Shown one piece after another: positions 1-7,358 of a stretch of DNA of 11,568 bases. Origin of the DNA: Ignavibacteriaceae bacterium (lineage in GTDB: Bacteria > Bacteroidota > Ignavibacteria > Ignavibacteriales > Ignavibacteriaceae); NCBI GenBank assembly GCA_031292465.1, contig JARLHB010000488.1, forward strand, positions 1-11,568, in the 5' to 3' direction. Position 1 is the stretch's first letter. Each line of letters starts with the position of its first letter. A program made the translations under genes and the position numbers. Under the pieces are notes generated by a model. That model ran no database searches and had not been told where the DNA came from. It saw only the letters and a list, made by a program, of their open reading frames with translations.

Positions 1-964
1 CTTCTGAAAAACCAAGTTCAAGCCTGTTGTTTGAAGATGCAATTTCTTCCTCAATAATCCAGCGAACGTTTTGTATAGAAGCATAGTCAAAATGCCCGGT
101 TATTGTATTTTCTGTATCACTTACCGGTTCAATGTCGTTTTCAGGGAAGTCAATGTCCGGGTTTTCATTATTTACAACAACAGCGGTTGATTCTTCCCCA
201 CTGGCTTCTGTAAAATAATTTACTTTAACATCCGGTAAATTATTAAGCTCGTAAGATGAAGCAATAATTACAGGGTTGCTTAAATAATTAAAAATATCCG
301 TCCAGTCTTTCGGTTCATTGCCGTTGGAAGATAATGCGCCGGCTAATGTTACAATATCTGCGGGCTCAACAGACCGCTGGCTTTCGGAATCAAAGTATCT
401 TATTGATTCAAGAAAGTCTCCGTCAAACTCAAGTCTGACCGGATTACGCTCGCTGTATGACCAAAAATCAATGATAGCCCCTCTTTGTGAGAAGTAGCCG
501 GGCGCTTCAACAAACTTATCCTTCTGATAATTAAGTAAGTTCAGATATTCGATAAGATCATTGTAAGTAAGCTTTCCGCCAACCTGAATTTTAGTTGTTT
601 CCTGTTCAATCTGTTCTTTTAACGGCAGCAGGCAGTTTAAAATCTCATAAGTAGCAATAAGAATAAACTTGTCTCTCTTTGAAATTTCAGTCAGCTTTTC
701 CTGGATGGTTTCAGGCTTCAGTTCTGTTAATAAAACAGATTTATCCGATACTTCCATTACATCAAGCTCTACATGAAACTCGGCAGCGCTTTGTATATCC
801 GGGAATAAAATAACGATTTGATTTTCTGATTTTAACAAACTTTTGGTAAAGATGCTTTTCACCGAACCAAATAAAGGCGAGATATTTGTTATTCCCCTGT
901 TTCGTAAATTGTCCTGCAGAACACCTAAACCGCGGCTCCCTGCAATAAAGCTCTCAATATTCAT
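1..964 (-). CDS. mfd: Transcription-repair coupling factor Mfd, N-terminal part (cut by window edge)
   Basis: Mfd is a large cytoplasmic ATP-dependent DNA translocase. It pushes stalled RNA polymerase off damaged template and recruits UvrA. The reading frame opens with ATG at 964-962 (MNIESFIAGSRG) and stays open for 321 codons to the left edge, so only the N-terminal portion of a protein usually over 1,000 residues long is present. The visible part matches the UvrB-like module that contacts UvrA. It includes the family block GYFSQRGAIIDFWSYSERN followed by VRLEFDGDFLESIRYFD and QRSVEPADIV, at about residues 175-225. The helicase motifs and the RNA-polymerase-interaction domain would lie outside the window. 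No clear Shine-Dalgarno sequence precedes the ATG. The gene is 74 bp downstream of the PAP2 gene on the same strand, so it may be the last member of the operon or have its own promoter. The family call is firm; a missing or broken downstream part cannot be excluded. Confidence 0.9.
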   Translation of the reverse strand, partial: MNIESFIAGSRGLGVLQDNLRNRGITNISPLFGSVKSIFTKSLLKSENQIVILFPDIQSAAEFHVELDVMEVSDKSVLLTELKPETIQEKLTEISKRDKFILIATYEILNCLLPLKEQIEQETTKIQVGGKLTYNDLIEYLNLLNYQKDKFVEAPGYFSQRGAIIDFWSYSERNPVRLEFDGDFLESIRYFDSESQRSVEPADIVTLAGALSSNGNEPKDWTDIFNYLSNPVIIASSYELNNLPDVKVNYFTEASGEESTAVVVNNENPDIDFPENDIEPVSDTENTITGHFDYASIQNVRWIIEEEIASSNNRLELGFSE

Positions 965-1038
965 AGTACAAAATTAATCAAAAAGAGACTTCCAATATAC
1001 CTAAAATGGACGTATTAAATTGATGAGATTGTTAACAC

Positions 1039-1830
1039 TTAAAATGCCAGTGATAAATCAACGCCGGTTAAGCTGAAATTTACAGATAATTTATCGCCGG
1101 ATTCTTTTTGTAAAGTGTTTTTGCTGCTTACATAGTTGCCGGCAAAATATCCGAGTAAACCGCCGGTAATTGTGTCTGAAAGCCAATGATCACTATGATA
1201 TATCCTTGCGCAGCAAACTAATGTTGAAGCTGTAAAACAGAATATTTTTAAATACACGTTATCGGTATTATTAGCTAAAACAGTTGATACTGCAAAAGAT
1301 ACTGTTGAATGGCCGGAAGGAAATGATGTGTGTGCCGCATTAAAGTTAAAAGGGCGGAACTTCGCTTTCCCTTCATTCGTGTATGGCCTGCTTCTTCCTA
1401 CGGCGGATTTAAGAATGGATTCTATTATTCCGGAATACCCTACTGCCTCAATTGTTTGTAAACCAATTTTTCTTACTTCTTTATCCTTAAATATTACCCC
1501 GTATCCGTATAAGCCACCAATACCTATTAGTGTAATTCCGGCACCGTAAACATTGTCAATGGAAAATAAACCGTCATTAAATGTTGAAGAATTTTTCTGT
1601 GCAAAGTCTTTAACATTATTGTCGATTGAATATCCTGCGCCTATAAGCACAGCGGAACCAACAAGATTTAATTGAGTCGATTTATCGAATTTTACAAAAT
1701 CAGTTGTAAGGTCCTTTCCTGTATTTAGAAATTCTATAATATCATTGCCAACATCTTCAAATACCTGTGTATAAGATGATTGCTGAAATAAAATAAGTGA
1801 GAAAAACAATATGCTAAAATATTTTTTCAT
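1039..1830 (-). CDS. Secreted or envelope PAP2-family lipid-phosphate phosphatase
   Basis: This 263-aa protein has an N-terminal signal peptide: Lys-Lys, a hydrophobic run at residues 4-15, then QQSSYTQ. It carries the complete type-2 phosphatidic-acid phosphatase active site: K141-x6-R148-P149 (KSAVGRSRP), PSGH at 171-174 with the catalytic His174, and R209-x5-H215-x3-D219 (ARIYHSDHWLSD). All expected catalytic residues are present, so the enzyme should be active. Hydrophobic segments near 54-67, 95-113, 175-186 and 192-208 fit membrane association. The last residues (NFSLTGVDLSLAF) look like an amphipathic strand ending in Phe, a pattern typical of outer-membrane proteins; that reading is speculative. 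Possible substrates are undecaprenyl pyrophosphate, phosphatidic acid or phosphatidylglycerol phosphate, and the sequence does not decide between them. It lies 35 bp downstream of murQ on the same strand with no evident Shine-Dalgarno sequence. The link to a cell-wall recycling enzyme makes an undecaprenyl-phosphate role attractive but unproven. Confidence 0.88.
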   Translation of the reverse strand: MKKYFSILFFSLILFQQSSYTQVFEDVGNDIIEFLNTGKDLTTDFVKFDKSTQLNLVGSAVLIGAGYSIDNNVKDFAQKNSSTFNDGLFSIDNVYGAGITLIGIGGLYGYGVIFKDKEVRKIGLQTIEAVGYSGIIESILKSAVGRSRPYTNEGKAKFRPFNFNAAHTSFPSGHSTVSFAVSTVLANNTDNVYLKIFCFTASTLVCCARIYHSDHWLSDTITGGLLGYFAGNYVSSKNTLQKESGDKLSVNFSLTGVDLSLAF

Positions 1831-1865
1831 CGTGTAAAGTTGGTTGAGTTTATAAGATTATTTGT

Positions 1866-2801
1866 TTAAGAATTTCCCTCTATTGCTTTGCGCACAAAGC
1901 CGTCTGCTTTAAGTAATCGTTGTTTTGCTTCGTCAGCATCAACATTGGCTTTAATCATTACCAGGGCGGTTTTTACATGGCCGTTTGCCTGCTCTAAGTA
2001 TTCGGAGGCTTTGTCGTAAGGAATACCGGTAATTGTCATAATAATTCGTTTAGATCTTTCAATGAGTTTTTTATTTGTCATTTGCAGATCAATCATCATA
2101 TTTTCATAAACCTTGCCAAGCCTTATCATTGAGGACGTAGTAAGCATATTCAAAACTAATTTTTGTGCAGTGCCGCTTTTCATTCTGGTAGAACCCATTA
2201 TTACTTCCGGGCCTACATAAGGGCAGATTGCAATATCCACTTCTTTAATATTAAAATCACTTCGCGGGTTGCAAGTAATAAATAATGTCTTTGCACCAAG
2301 CTCTTTTGCTTTTTTAACTGCACCGATTACATAAGGAGTTCTTCTGCTTGCCGCAATTCCGCATACAACATCTTTATTGGTAACATTCGCACTTAGCACA
2401 TCATTGGCCCCGTTTTCTTCTTTATCCTCTGCGCCCTCCTGCGCTTTAAACATTGCTTTATTACCGCCGGCAATAAAGCCGCAGATTAATTCAGGGGGAG
2501 TTCCGAAAGTCGGGGGGCACTCAGCAGCATCAATTACGCCAAGCCTTCCGCTGGTGCCGGCGCCGAAATAAATTAATCTGCCTCCATTTTTTAAAGCATC
2601 TACAATAAGATTAACAGCTTTTTCTATGAAGGGTAATTCTTTTTCAACTGCAAGAGGTACGGCCTTATCTTCTTCATTAATAATTTTAAGAATTTCACTT
2701 ACCGGTTTGCTGTCGATTTCCATCGAGCGCGGATTTCTTTGTTCAGTAGTAAGACTGCTGATTTCGTCGAAGAGTCCCTTTGCTTCCGAATCTGAATTCA
2801 C
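1866..2801 (-). CDS. murQ: N-acetylmuramic acid 6-phosphate etherase MurQ
   Basis: MurQ is a cytoplasmic enzyme that cleaves the D-lactyl ether of MurNAc-6-phosphate, giving GlcNAc-6-phosphate and D-lactate during peptidoglycan recycling. The 311-aa protein is slightly longer than the usual 300. It has the N-terminal TEQRNPRSMEIDSKP motif (19-33) and a SIS sugar-phosphate-binding domain with GAGTSGRLGVIDAAECPPTFG (80-100). By alignment from memory with E. coli MurQ, Glu94 and Glu125 (in EGAED) are the catalytic acid/base pair. The SIS core continues through IMGSTRMKSGTAQK (201-214), and a helical C-terminal domain follows (about 250-305). The start is GTG at 2801-2799. It overlaps the rsmG stop as GTGA, and a GGAG about 9 nt upstream lies inside the end of rsmG, so translational coupling is likely. 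No MurNAc kinase or transporter is visible, so the source of MurNAc-6-P must be encoded elsewhere. Confidence 0.96.
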   Translation of the reverse strand: MNSDSEAKGLFDEISSLTTEQRNPRSMEIDSKPVSEILKIINEEDKAVPLAVEKELPFIEKAVNLIVDALKNGGRLIYFGAGTSGRLGVIDAAECPPTFGTPPELICGFIAGGNKAMFKAQEGAEDKEENGANDVLSANVTNKDVVCGIAASRRTPYVIGAVKKAKELGAKTLFITCNPRSDFNIKEVDIAICPYVGPEVIMGSTRMKSGTAQKLVLNMLTTSSMIRLGKVYENMMIDLQMTNKKLIERSKRIIMTITGIPYDKASEYLEQANGHVKTALVMIKANVDADEAKQRLLKADGFVRKAIEGNS

Positions 2802-3481
2802 TTTTGAAGCTCCAGCAATACAAGCTTTTTGCCTTTTTGGTTCCTTACATTTGAAGGTTTATAAGACAACTCAAAAATGGTTGACTTTTTAATATATGCC
2901 TTGTACTTCAAAATGGTTTTTTGAAATTCATCTTCAAGATCGCCGCCTTTGATAGCTGCAAGAAACGATTTCTCTTTTACAAGCGGCAGAGCATATCTTA
3001 AAAGGATAATCAGCGGTACAGTAGCCCTGCTTGTAATTAAATCAAAAGACTCCGAATACTCTGAAAGGAATTGAGGACTTTCAACACGGTCATTAATTAC
3101 AGTAACATTACTTAGTTTTAGGCGGTCGACAAATTCTTTTACTGCATCTATTTTTTTTCCGGTTGAATCTATTAAAACACCTTTCATGTCCGGGCGCATT
3201 ATTGCAAGCGGTATTCCCGGAAAACCTCCCCCGGTGCCGATATCTAAAAAGCGCGTACACTTCTCAGGAAGATATTTCGTTATGTATGATGACAGGAAGA
3301 TATGGTTTTCTATAATTGAGTCTACATCTTTACGGGAGACTAAATTGACGTTCTCATTTTTTTCAGATACAAGCCTCGCAAAATAAGCCAGGTGCTCTAT
3401 TTTTGTCGGATCCGGATTAAAACTATTGTCCCAATAAAATAACTGCAACTCCTTATAGTACTGCTCCTGAACGTCAACCAT
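2798..3481 (-). CDS. rsmG: 16S rRNA (guanine-527-N7)-methyltransferase RsmG
   Basis: RsmG (formerly GidB) uses S-adenosylmethionine to methylate N7 of G527 in 16S rRNA on the small ribosomal subunit. The Rossmann-fold cofactor motif FLDIGTGGGFPGIPLAI is clear (about 78-94), followed by SRATV (141-145) and IKGG (167-170) typical of the family. I chose the ATG at 3481-3479 (MVDVQEQYY, 227 aa). A strong GGAGG sits 7 nt upstream of it, and an apparent five-codon extension to a TTG at 3496 would begin inside that ribosome-binding site. The gene starts 16 bp after the mnmG stop, and its stop overlaps the murQ start. It is therefore co-transcribed with mnmG, as in many bacteria. Loss of this gene gives low-level streptomycin resistance in other species. 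The identification is secure. Confidence 0.96.
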   Translation of the reverse strand: MVDVQEQYYKELQLFYWDNSFNPDPTKIEHLAYFARLVSEKNENVNLVSRKDVDSIIENHIFLSSYITKYLPEKCTRFLDIGTGGGFPGIPLAIMRPDMKGVLIDSTGKKIDAVKEFVDRLKLSNVTVINDRVESPQFLSEYSESFDLITSRATVPLIILLRYALPLVKEKSFLAAIKGGDLEDEFQKTILKYKAYIKKSTIFELSYKPSNVRNQKGKKLVLLELQK

Positions 3482-3497
3482 AAGAAATCCTCCCAAA

Positions 3498-5375
3498 TTA
3501 GTTTTTCAAATATACCAATAATATAGAAATATCAGAAGGCGTAACTCCTGATATTCTTGATGCTTGTGCAATAGAACGGGGCTTTACCCGGTTTAGTTTC
3601 TCCCTGCCTTCGGCAGACAGAGCCTTTAATGTTAAATAATTTAATGTTAAAGGAATCTTGGTGTCTTCATACCGTTCAAGGCGCTCTACCATTTCGTACT
3701 GCCTTTTTATATAACCTTCATATTTTAATTCTATTTCTACCTGCTCAAGTGCAATTTCATCATTTAACAGCGATTCTATTTCCGGAAGCTGTTCAATTCC
3801 GTTAATACCGATAATTTCTTTTAATGTAAGTTCAGGGCGTTTGCACAGCTTAGAAATAGTTTCGGCTGAGTCTATTCCTGAAGAACCTTTCGATTCCAGG
3901 AAAGGATTTATATCTCTTGCGTGAAGTTTGGAGCTTTGAAAAAGATTAATACTTCCGGTAATTATTTTTTCTCTTTCGCGAACCTTTTCATAAATATCCG
4001 TATCAATAATTCCGAACTGATGCCCGTATTTCATTAATCTTCTGTCGGCGTTATCCTGCCTTAACAACAGCCGGTGTTCAGCGCGCGAAGTGAACATGCG
4101 GTAAGGCTCATATGTTGATTTTGTTACCAGGTCATCAATTAAAACCCCAATATATGCTTCGCTTCTTTTCAATACGAATTCAGGTTTATTCTGAATTTTT
4201 AATGCGGCATTTATTCCGGCAATAATACCCTGTGCAGCCGCCTCTTCGTAACCTGATGTCCCGTTTATCTGTCCGGCAAAATATAAATTCTGAATAAGTT
4301 TTGTCTCAAGTGTAAGATCAACCTGGTGCGGCGGAAAATAATCATACTCCACAGCATAACCGGGGCGCACCATTTCGGCATCTTCAAGTCCCTTAATCAT
4401 ATGCAAGGCTTCCAACTGAATTTCAGCAGGCAGAGAACTTGAAAAACCGTTCAGGTAAATCTGGTCACTATCCAATCCCTCGGGCTCAAGAAACAATTGG
4501 TGCTGTTTCTTATCCTTAAAGCGTACAATTTTATCTTCAATGGAAGGACAGTACCTCGGGCCTACGCCTTTGATTCTTCCTGTAAATAATGGAGACCGGT
4601 CGAATCCTTTTTCCAAAATTTTATGTACGGATTCATTTGTGTATGTAATATAACAGCTTAGTTGCGGAAGAAACGGAAATTTTGTCCTGTCGGTTCTATA
4701 AGAAAACGACTGTGGGGTTTCATCACCCGGCTGTTCTTCAAGAATACTCCAGTTAATAGTATCTTTTTTTAATCTCGGAGGCGTTCCTGTCTTAAGGCGC
4801 CCGGCTTCAAAACCCATATTTAGCAGAGACTGGGTAACTCCCAAAGCCGGTTGTTCCCCAAACCTTCCACCAATTGTAGTGGTCAGCCCGGTATGCATTA
4901 AGCCATTTAGAAAAGTTCCGGAAGAAAGAATAAGCGTGGAACAGGTTATCTTTTCCCCTGCTGCAGTAATAACACCTGCTATTTTTTTATTTTCCTCAAT
5001 AATCTCAACTACAGAAGCCTCAACGATCTCAAGATTTTTAATTTTCGAAACCTGCCTGTATGCTTCTTCTGAATATAACTTCCTGTCTGACTGGCATCTT
5101 GGCGACCACACAGCCGGGCCTTTTGATTTATTCAGCATCCTGAACTGGATTCCGGTGTTGTCTGCAATTAAACCCATCATACCACCAAGGGAGTCAATTT
5201 CCCTTACAAGGTGGCCTTTTGCTGTTCCACCTATAGCCGGATTGCAGGACATTCTGCCGAGAGCATACCTATCCATGGTAACTAATCCGACAGAGCATCC
5301 CATATTTGCAGCCGCACAGGCAGCTTCAACACCGGCATGGCCTCCGCCAACAACTATAACATCATATTTATTCAT
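3498..5375 (-). CDS. mnmG: tRNA uridine-5-carboxymethylaminomethyl modification enzyme MnmG (GidA)
   Basis: MnmG is the FAD-dependent partner of MnmE. Together they install the (carboxymethyl)aminomethyl group at C5 of the wobble uridine U34 in a subset of tRNAs. The 625-aa length is typical. The dinucleotide-binding motif VGGGHAGVEAA lies at 9-19, followed by CNPAIGGTAKGHLVREIDSLGG (44-65). The two GidA signatures are intact: GPRYCPSIEDKIVRF (272-286, with conserved Cys276) and AGQINGTSGYEEAAAQG (367-383). SRAEHRLLLRQDNADRRL (430-447) and a helical C-terminal domain that binds MnmE and tRNA follow. The start is ATG at 5375-5373, preceded by a modest GAAGAG. The gene is separated from mnmE by 234 bp containing two parS sites, so it may have its own promoter. 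It runs directly into rsmG, 16 bp downstream. Confidence 0.98.
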   Translation of the reverse strand: MNKYDVIVVGGGHAGVEAACAAANMGCSVGLVTMDRYALGRMSCNPAIGGTAKGHLVREIDSLGGMMGLIADNTGIQFRMLNKSKGPAVWSPRCQSDRKLYSEEAYRQVSKIKNLEIVEASVVEIIEENKKIAGVITAAGEKITCSTLILSSGTFLNGLMHTGLTTTIGGRFGEQPALGVTQSLLNMGFEAGRLKTGTPPRLKKDTINWSILEEQPGDETPQSFSYRTDRTKFPFLPQLSCYITYTNESVHKILEKGFDRSPLFTGRIKGVGPRYCPSIEDKIVRFKDKKQHQLFLEPEGLDSDQIYLNGFSSSLPAEIQLEALHMIKGLEDAEMVRPGYAVEYDYFPPHQVDLTLETKLIQNLYFAGQINGTSGYEEAAAQGIIAGINAALKIQNKPEFVLKRSEAYIGVLIDDLVTKSTYEPYRMFTSRAEHRLLLRQDNADRRLMKYGHQFGIIDTDIYEKVREREKIITGSINLFQSSKLHARDINPFLESKGSSGIDSAETISKLCKRPELTLKEIIGINGIEQLPEIESLLNDEIALEQVEIELKYEGYIKRQYEMVERLERYEDTKIPLTLNYLTLKALSAEGREKLNRVKPRSIAQASRISGVTPSDISILLVYLKN

Positions 5376-5518
5376 AATATCTCTTCATAATCAGCTAAAA
5401 CCTAAAAACATTGAATAGCTCACCTAATTTCCTAAGGTAATAACATAGGACAGCCAGGAAATTAAATAAACTTATAAAATTCAGTTTTAAAAATAGTAAA
5501 AATTTCAATCCATTTTAG

Positions 5519-5534
5519 TGTTTCACGTGGAACA
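5519..5534 (-). other. parS site 1 (ParB-binding centromere-like site), mnmE-mnmG intergenic
   Basis: Read on the minus strand this 16-mer is TGTTCCACGTGAAACA, a full match to the widely conserved chromosomal parS consensus TGTTNCACGTGAAACA. ParB (Spo0J) binds such sites and spreads to organise and segregate the origin region. It lies in the 234-bp gap between mnmE and mnmG, a place where parS occurs in many bacteria. The match is seen directly. Function depends on a ParB protein encoded outside this window. Confidence 0.9.
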
Positions 5535-5595
5535 AACAATTCCGGTTATTAGTCACATCTAATGTTAGTTGTTTAAACGCCTTGGTGTATCATAT

Positions 5596-5611
5596 TGTTT
5601 CACGTGGAACT
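5596..5611 (-). other. parS site 2, overlapping the mnmE stop codon
   Basis: On the minus strand the sequence is AGTTCCACGTGAAACA, matching the parS consensus at 15 of 16 positions; only the first base differs. It shares two bases (5610-5611) with the mnmE stop codon TAG at 5612-5610. It lies 77 bp from site 1 in the same orientation. The mismatch at position 1 is partly forced by the stop codon. CACGTG occurs nowhere else in the window that I could find, so the two sites form an isolated pair. Confidence 0.85.
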
Positions 5612-6968
5612 ACTTGCCTATGCAGAAGTTCATAAATATATTATTCAGAATATCATCCGTTGTGACTACTCCGATAATCTCTCCCAGGCTGTTTTCTGCA
5701 TTCCTCAGGTCAACCGAAATAAATTCTCCGCTGAATTTATTTGTTATGGATTCTACAGCATGGGCCAAATAATCTTTGGCTTTTGCCAGGCACTGATAAT
5801 GCCTTAGATTAGAAATTACTGCCGATTTCTCGGTATAAAAAGCACTTCCCATTGACATGATTTTGAGTTTTTCAAGCAATTTGTCCATTCCCTCGCCTGT
5901 TAAGGCAGATACGTGCACCATACCTTCACTCTGTAGTCCCGGGTTTAAGTCAATCTTGTTAAGAACAATAATAATTCTTTCCTTGCCGGCTAAAGAACTG
6001 ATTTCATTTAACAGGTTAATATCTATCTCCTGCTCCACGTCCCGAATAAATAATACGATGTCGGCGTTCTTGATTGCTTCGCGGCTTCTTTGTATGCCTT
6101 CCTTTTCAATCTCATCATCCGAAAGCCGCAGCCCGGCAGTATCGAATAGTTTAAAAAGTATTCCGTCTATGGAAACTTCTTCACGTATGATGTCTCTGGT
6201 TGTCCCGGGTATTTTGCTAACTATGGATCTTGATTCTTTAAGAATGTAATTCAGGATGGATGATTTGCCTACATTCGGCTGGCCCACAAGAGCTACATTT
6301 ACGCCATCTCTGATAACTCTGCCGAATGAATATGTGCTAAGTAGGTTTTCTATTTCGGCGGCTATTTTGTTTATCCTTGAAAGAAGCTCTGAATTGTCTA
6401 TAAACTCAATATCCTCTTCGGCAAAATCCAGCCCCAGTTCTACAAATGACGATGTATTGATTAAATCAGATCTTAAAGCCTGAACCTTTTGGGAAAGCAA
6501 ACCATCAAGCTGATTCCTTGCGCCTTTTAATGACGCTTCTGTCCTTGAATTAATAACATCGGCAACAGCTTCGGCCTGTGCAAGGTCAATCCTGTTATTT
6601 AAAAAAGCCCGCTTTGTAAATTCTCCCGGCTCTGCTAACCTCACATCATTTTTTAAAAGCAGTTCAATGATTTTGCCTGAAATTAAAGGGCTGCCATGGG
6701 TGCTTATTTCAACGCTGTCTTCGCCTGTATAAGAATTCGGGCCTTTGAATACCGAAACCAGCACGTCATCAATCAGTGTATTGTCTTCGGAATAGATCCT
6801 GCCGTAATGTATGCTATGGCTGGATGCCTCGGAAAGTTTTATCTTCCCGCGAAAAATTGAATCGGTTGATTTTAAAGACTGTTTTCCGCTTAGTCTTATT
6901 ACTGAAATTGCGCCAATTCCAGGAGGAGTAGCAAGGGCAACAATTGTATCTTCAGTGAAGTTGTTCAC
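5610..6968 (-). CDS. mnmE: tRNA modification GTPase MnmE (TrmE)
   Basis: MnmE is a dimeric GTPase that works with MnmG to modify U34 of tRNAs, using a one-carbon unit from a folate bound by its N-terminal domain. The 452-aa length is normal. The N-terminal domain opens with DTIVALATPPGIGAISVIRLSG (7-28). The G domain has G1 GQPNVGKSS (229-237), the switch GTTRD (255-259), G3 DTAG (276-279), G4 NKID (337-340) and G5 SAL (354-356). The protein ends in FCIGK (448-452), keeping the family's C-terminal CxGK with its functionally important Cys. The start is GTG at 6968-6966: an in-frame TAA lies 18 bp upstream with no ATG between, and NNFTEDTIVA aligns with the start of known MnmE proteins. It heads the minus-strand gene series and is divergent from hsp20. 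Confidence 0.98.
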   Translation of the reverse strand: MNNFTEDTIVALATPPGIGAISVIRLSGKQSLKSTDSIFRGKIKLSEASSHSIHYGRIYSEDNTLIDDVLVSVFKGPNSYTGEDSVEISTHGSPLISGKIIELLLKNDVRLAEPGEFTKRAFLNNRIDLAQAEAVADVINSRTEASLKGARNQLDGLLSQKVQALRSDLINTSSFVELGLDFAEEDIEFIDNSELLSRINKIAAEIENLLSTYSFGRVIRDGVNVALVGQPNVGKSSILNYILKESRSIVSKIPGTTRDIIREEVSIDGILFKLFDTAGLRLSDDEIEKEGIQRSREAIKNADIVLFIRDVEQEIDINLLNEISSLAGKERIIIVLNKIDLNPGLQSEGMVHVSALTGEGMDKLLEKLKIMSMGSAFYTEKSAVISNLRHYQCLAKAKDYLAHAVESITNKFSGEFISVDLRNAENSLGEIIGVVTTDDILNNIFMNFCIGK

Positions 6969-7046
6969 CGTTAGTAAGCCTATGCCTTAGTTGATAGATT
7001 GATTTTCAAAATTTAATTAACACGGTTTGTTACCGGAGTAAAATTT

Positions 7047-7079
7047 CAAATTTAAGTTTGCAAAAATAATTAAATTCAA
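7047..7079 (-). promoter_or_regulatory. Possible FCB-type promoter for mnmE
   Basis: On the minus strand, TAAATTTG (7054-7047) fits the -7 element TAnnTTTG known from Bacteroidota, with a TTG at 7079-7077 as a -33 candidate after a 22-nt spacer. It is about 80 bp upstream of the mnmE GTG. The -7 match lies in a near-palindrome (CAAATTTAAGTTTG, 7047-7060) that also gives TAAGTTTG on the plus strand. The motif is short, in AT-rich DNA, and the phylum is itself inferred. Confidence 0.25.
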
Positions 7080-7153
7080 TCGGAATAACAATTTATAGGC
7101 TGAACCCGGTTATTGATTAACTAACAACATACTATGACAAATAAGCTTAATTT

Positions 7154-7192
7154 ATTGACAAAATATCAACATATAGTTGATGATTCGTCAAT
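7154..7192. promoter_or_regulatory. Nested 39-bp dyad, candidate operator upstream of hsp20
   Basis: Two inverted repeats share one centre at base 7173: an inner ATCAAC/GTTGAT (7165-7170/7176-7181) and an outer ATTGAC/GTCAAT (7154-7159/7187-7192). Every gap is exactly 5 nt: outer arm, N5, inner arm, N5, inner arm, N5, outer arm. Such regular spacing suggests cooperative binding by a dimeric or tetrameric regulator, though it could also form a cruciform or RNA hairpin. It lies 167-205 bp upstream of the hsp20 ATG and about 185 bp from the mnmE start, so it could serve either gene. I do not recognise the motif. Confidence 0.4.
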
Positions 7193-7358
7193 TAGTATGA
7201 CAATATGGCGGGGCGCTCTAAAAACAATAATCACGCTAAATATCTTATTTATAAGAAGTTATGGACGTATTGCTCTATGGCATATAACTTGTTGAGACAA
7301 ATAGTGTTAATAAGATATTAGAATAATAAAATATTTTAATGAAAGGAGATTGAATATT

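Larger units (their letters stand above)
6969..7358. promoter_or_regulatory. Divergent intergenic region between mnmE and hsp20
   Basis: These 390 bp must hold the promoters for both mnmE (leftwards) and hsp20 (rightwards). I see AT-rich DNA, the nested dyad at 7154-7192, and several smaller inverted repeats nearer hsp20: TCTTAT/ATAAGA (7243-7248/7251-7256), AAGTTAT/ATAACTT (7256-7262/7284-7290) and a TAAAATATTTTA palindrome (7328-7339). A 53-codon open frame (7134-7295, plus strand) has no ribosome-binding site and is probably chance. No CIRCE element and no sigma-32-like promoter is visible. Confidence 0.6.

Noticed and set aside
3482..3496. N-terminal extension of RsmG from a TTG (MGGFL)
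   Set aside because: The extra codons are the GGGAGGA ribosome-binding sequence for the ATG at 3481; family members do not need the extension.
4879..5418. 179-aa open frame on the plus strand opposite mnmG
   Set aside because: Antisense shadow of a conserved gene; its protein is Ser/Ile/Pro-rich and without family motifs.
5376..5595. Possible replication origin in the AT-rich mnmE-mnmG gap
   Set aside because: The parS sites suggest oriC is not far, but I find no DnaA boxes (TTATNCACA) or iteron repeats in this gap.
5595..5807. Plus-strand frames over the mnmE 3' end and parS site 2
   Set aside because: They lie opposite the conserved C-terminal coding part of mnmE and begin in the parS region; no ribosome-binding support.
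7134..7295. 53-codon plus-strand ORF (MTNKLNLLTKYQ...) in the mnmE-hsp20 gap
   Set aside because: No ribosome-binding site, no recognisable motif, and it runs across the dyad and hairpins of a likely regulatory region. Most likely a chance frame.
6969..7358. CIRCE or sigma-32-type heat-shock control of hsp20
   Set aside because: Neither TTAGCACTC-N9-GAGTGCTAA nor a CCCCAT-type -10 element is present.
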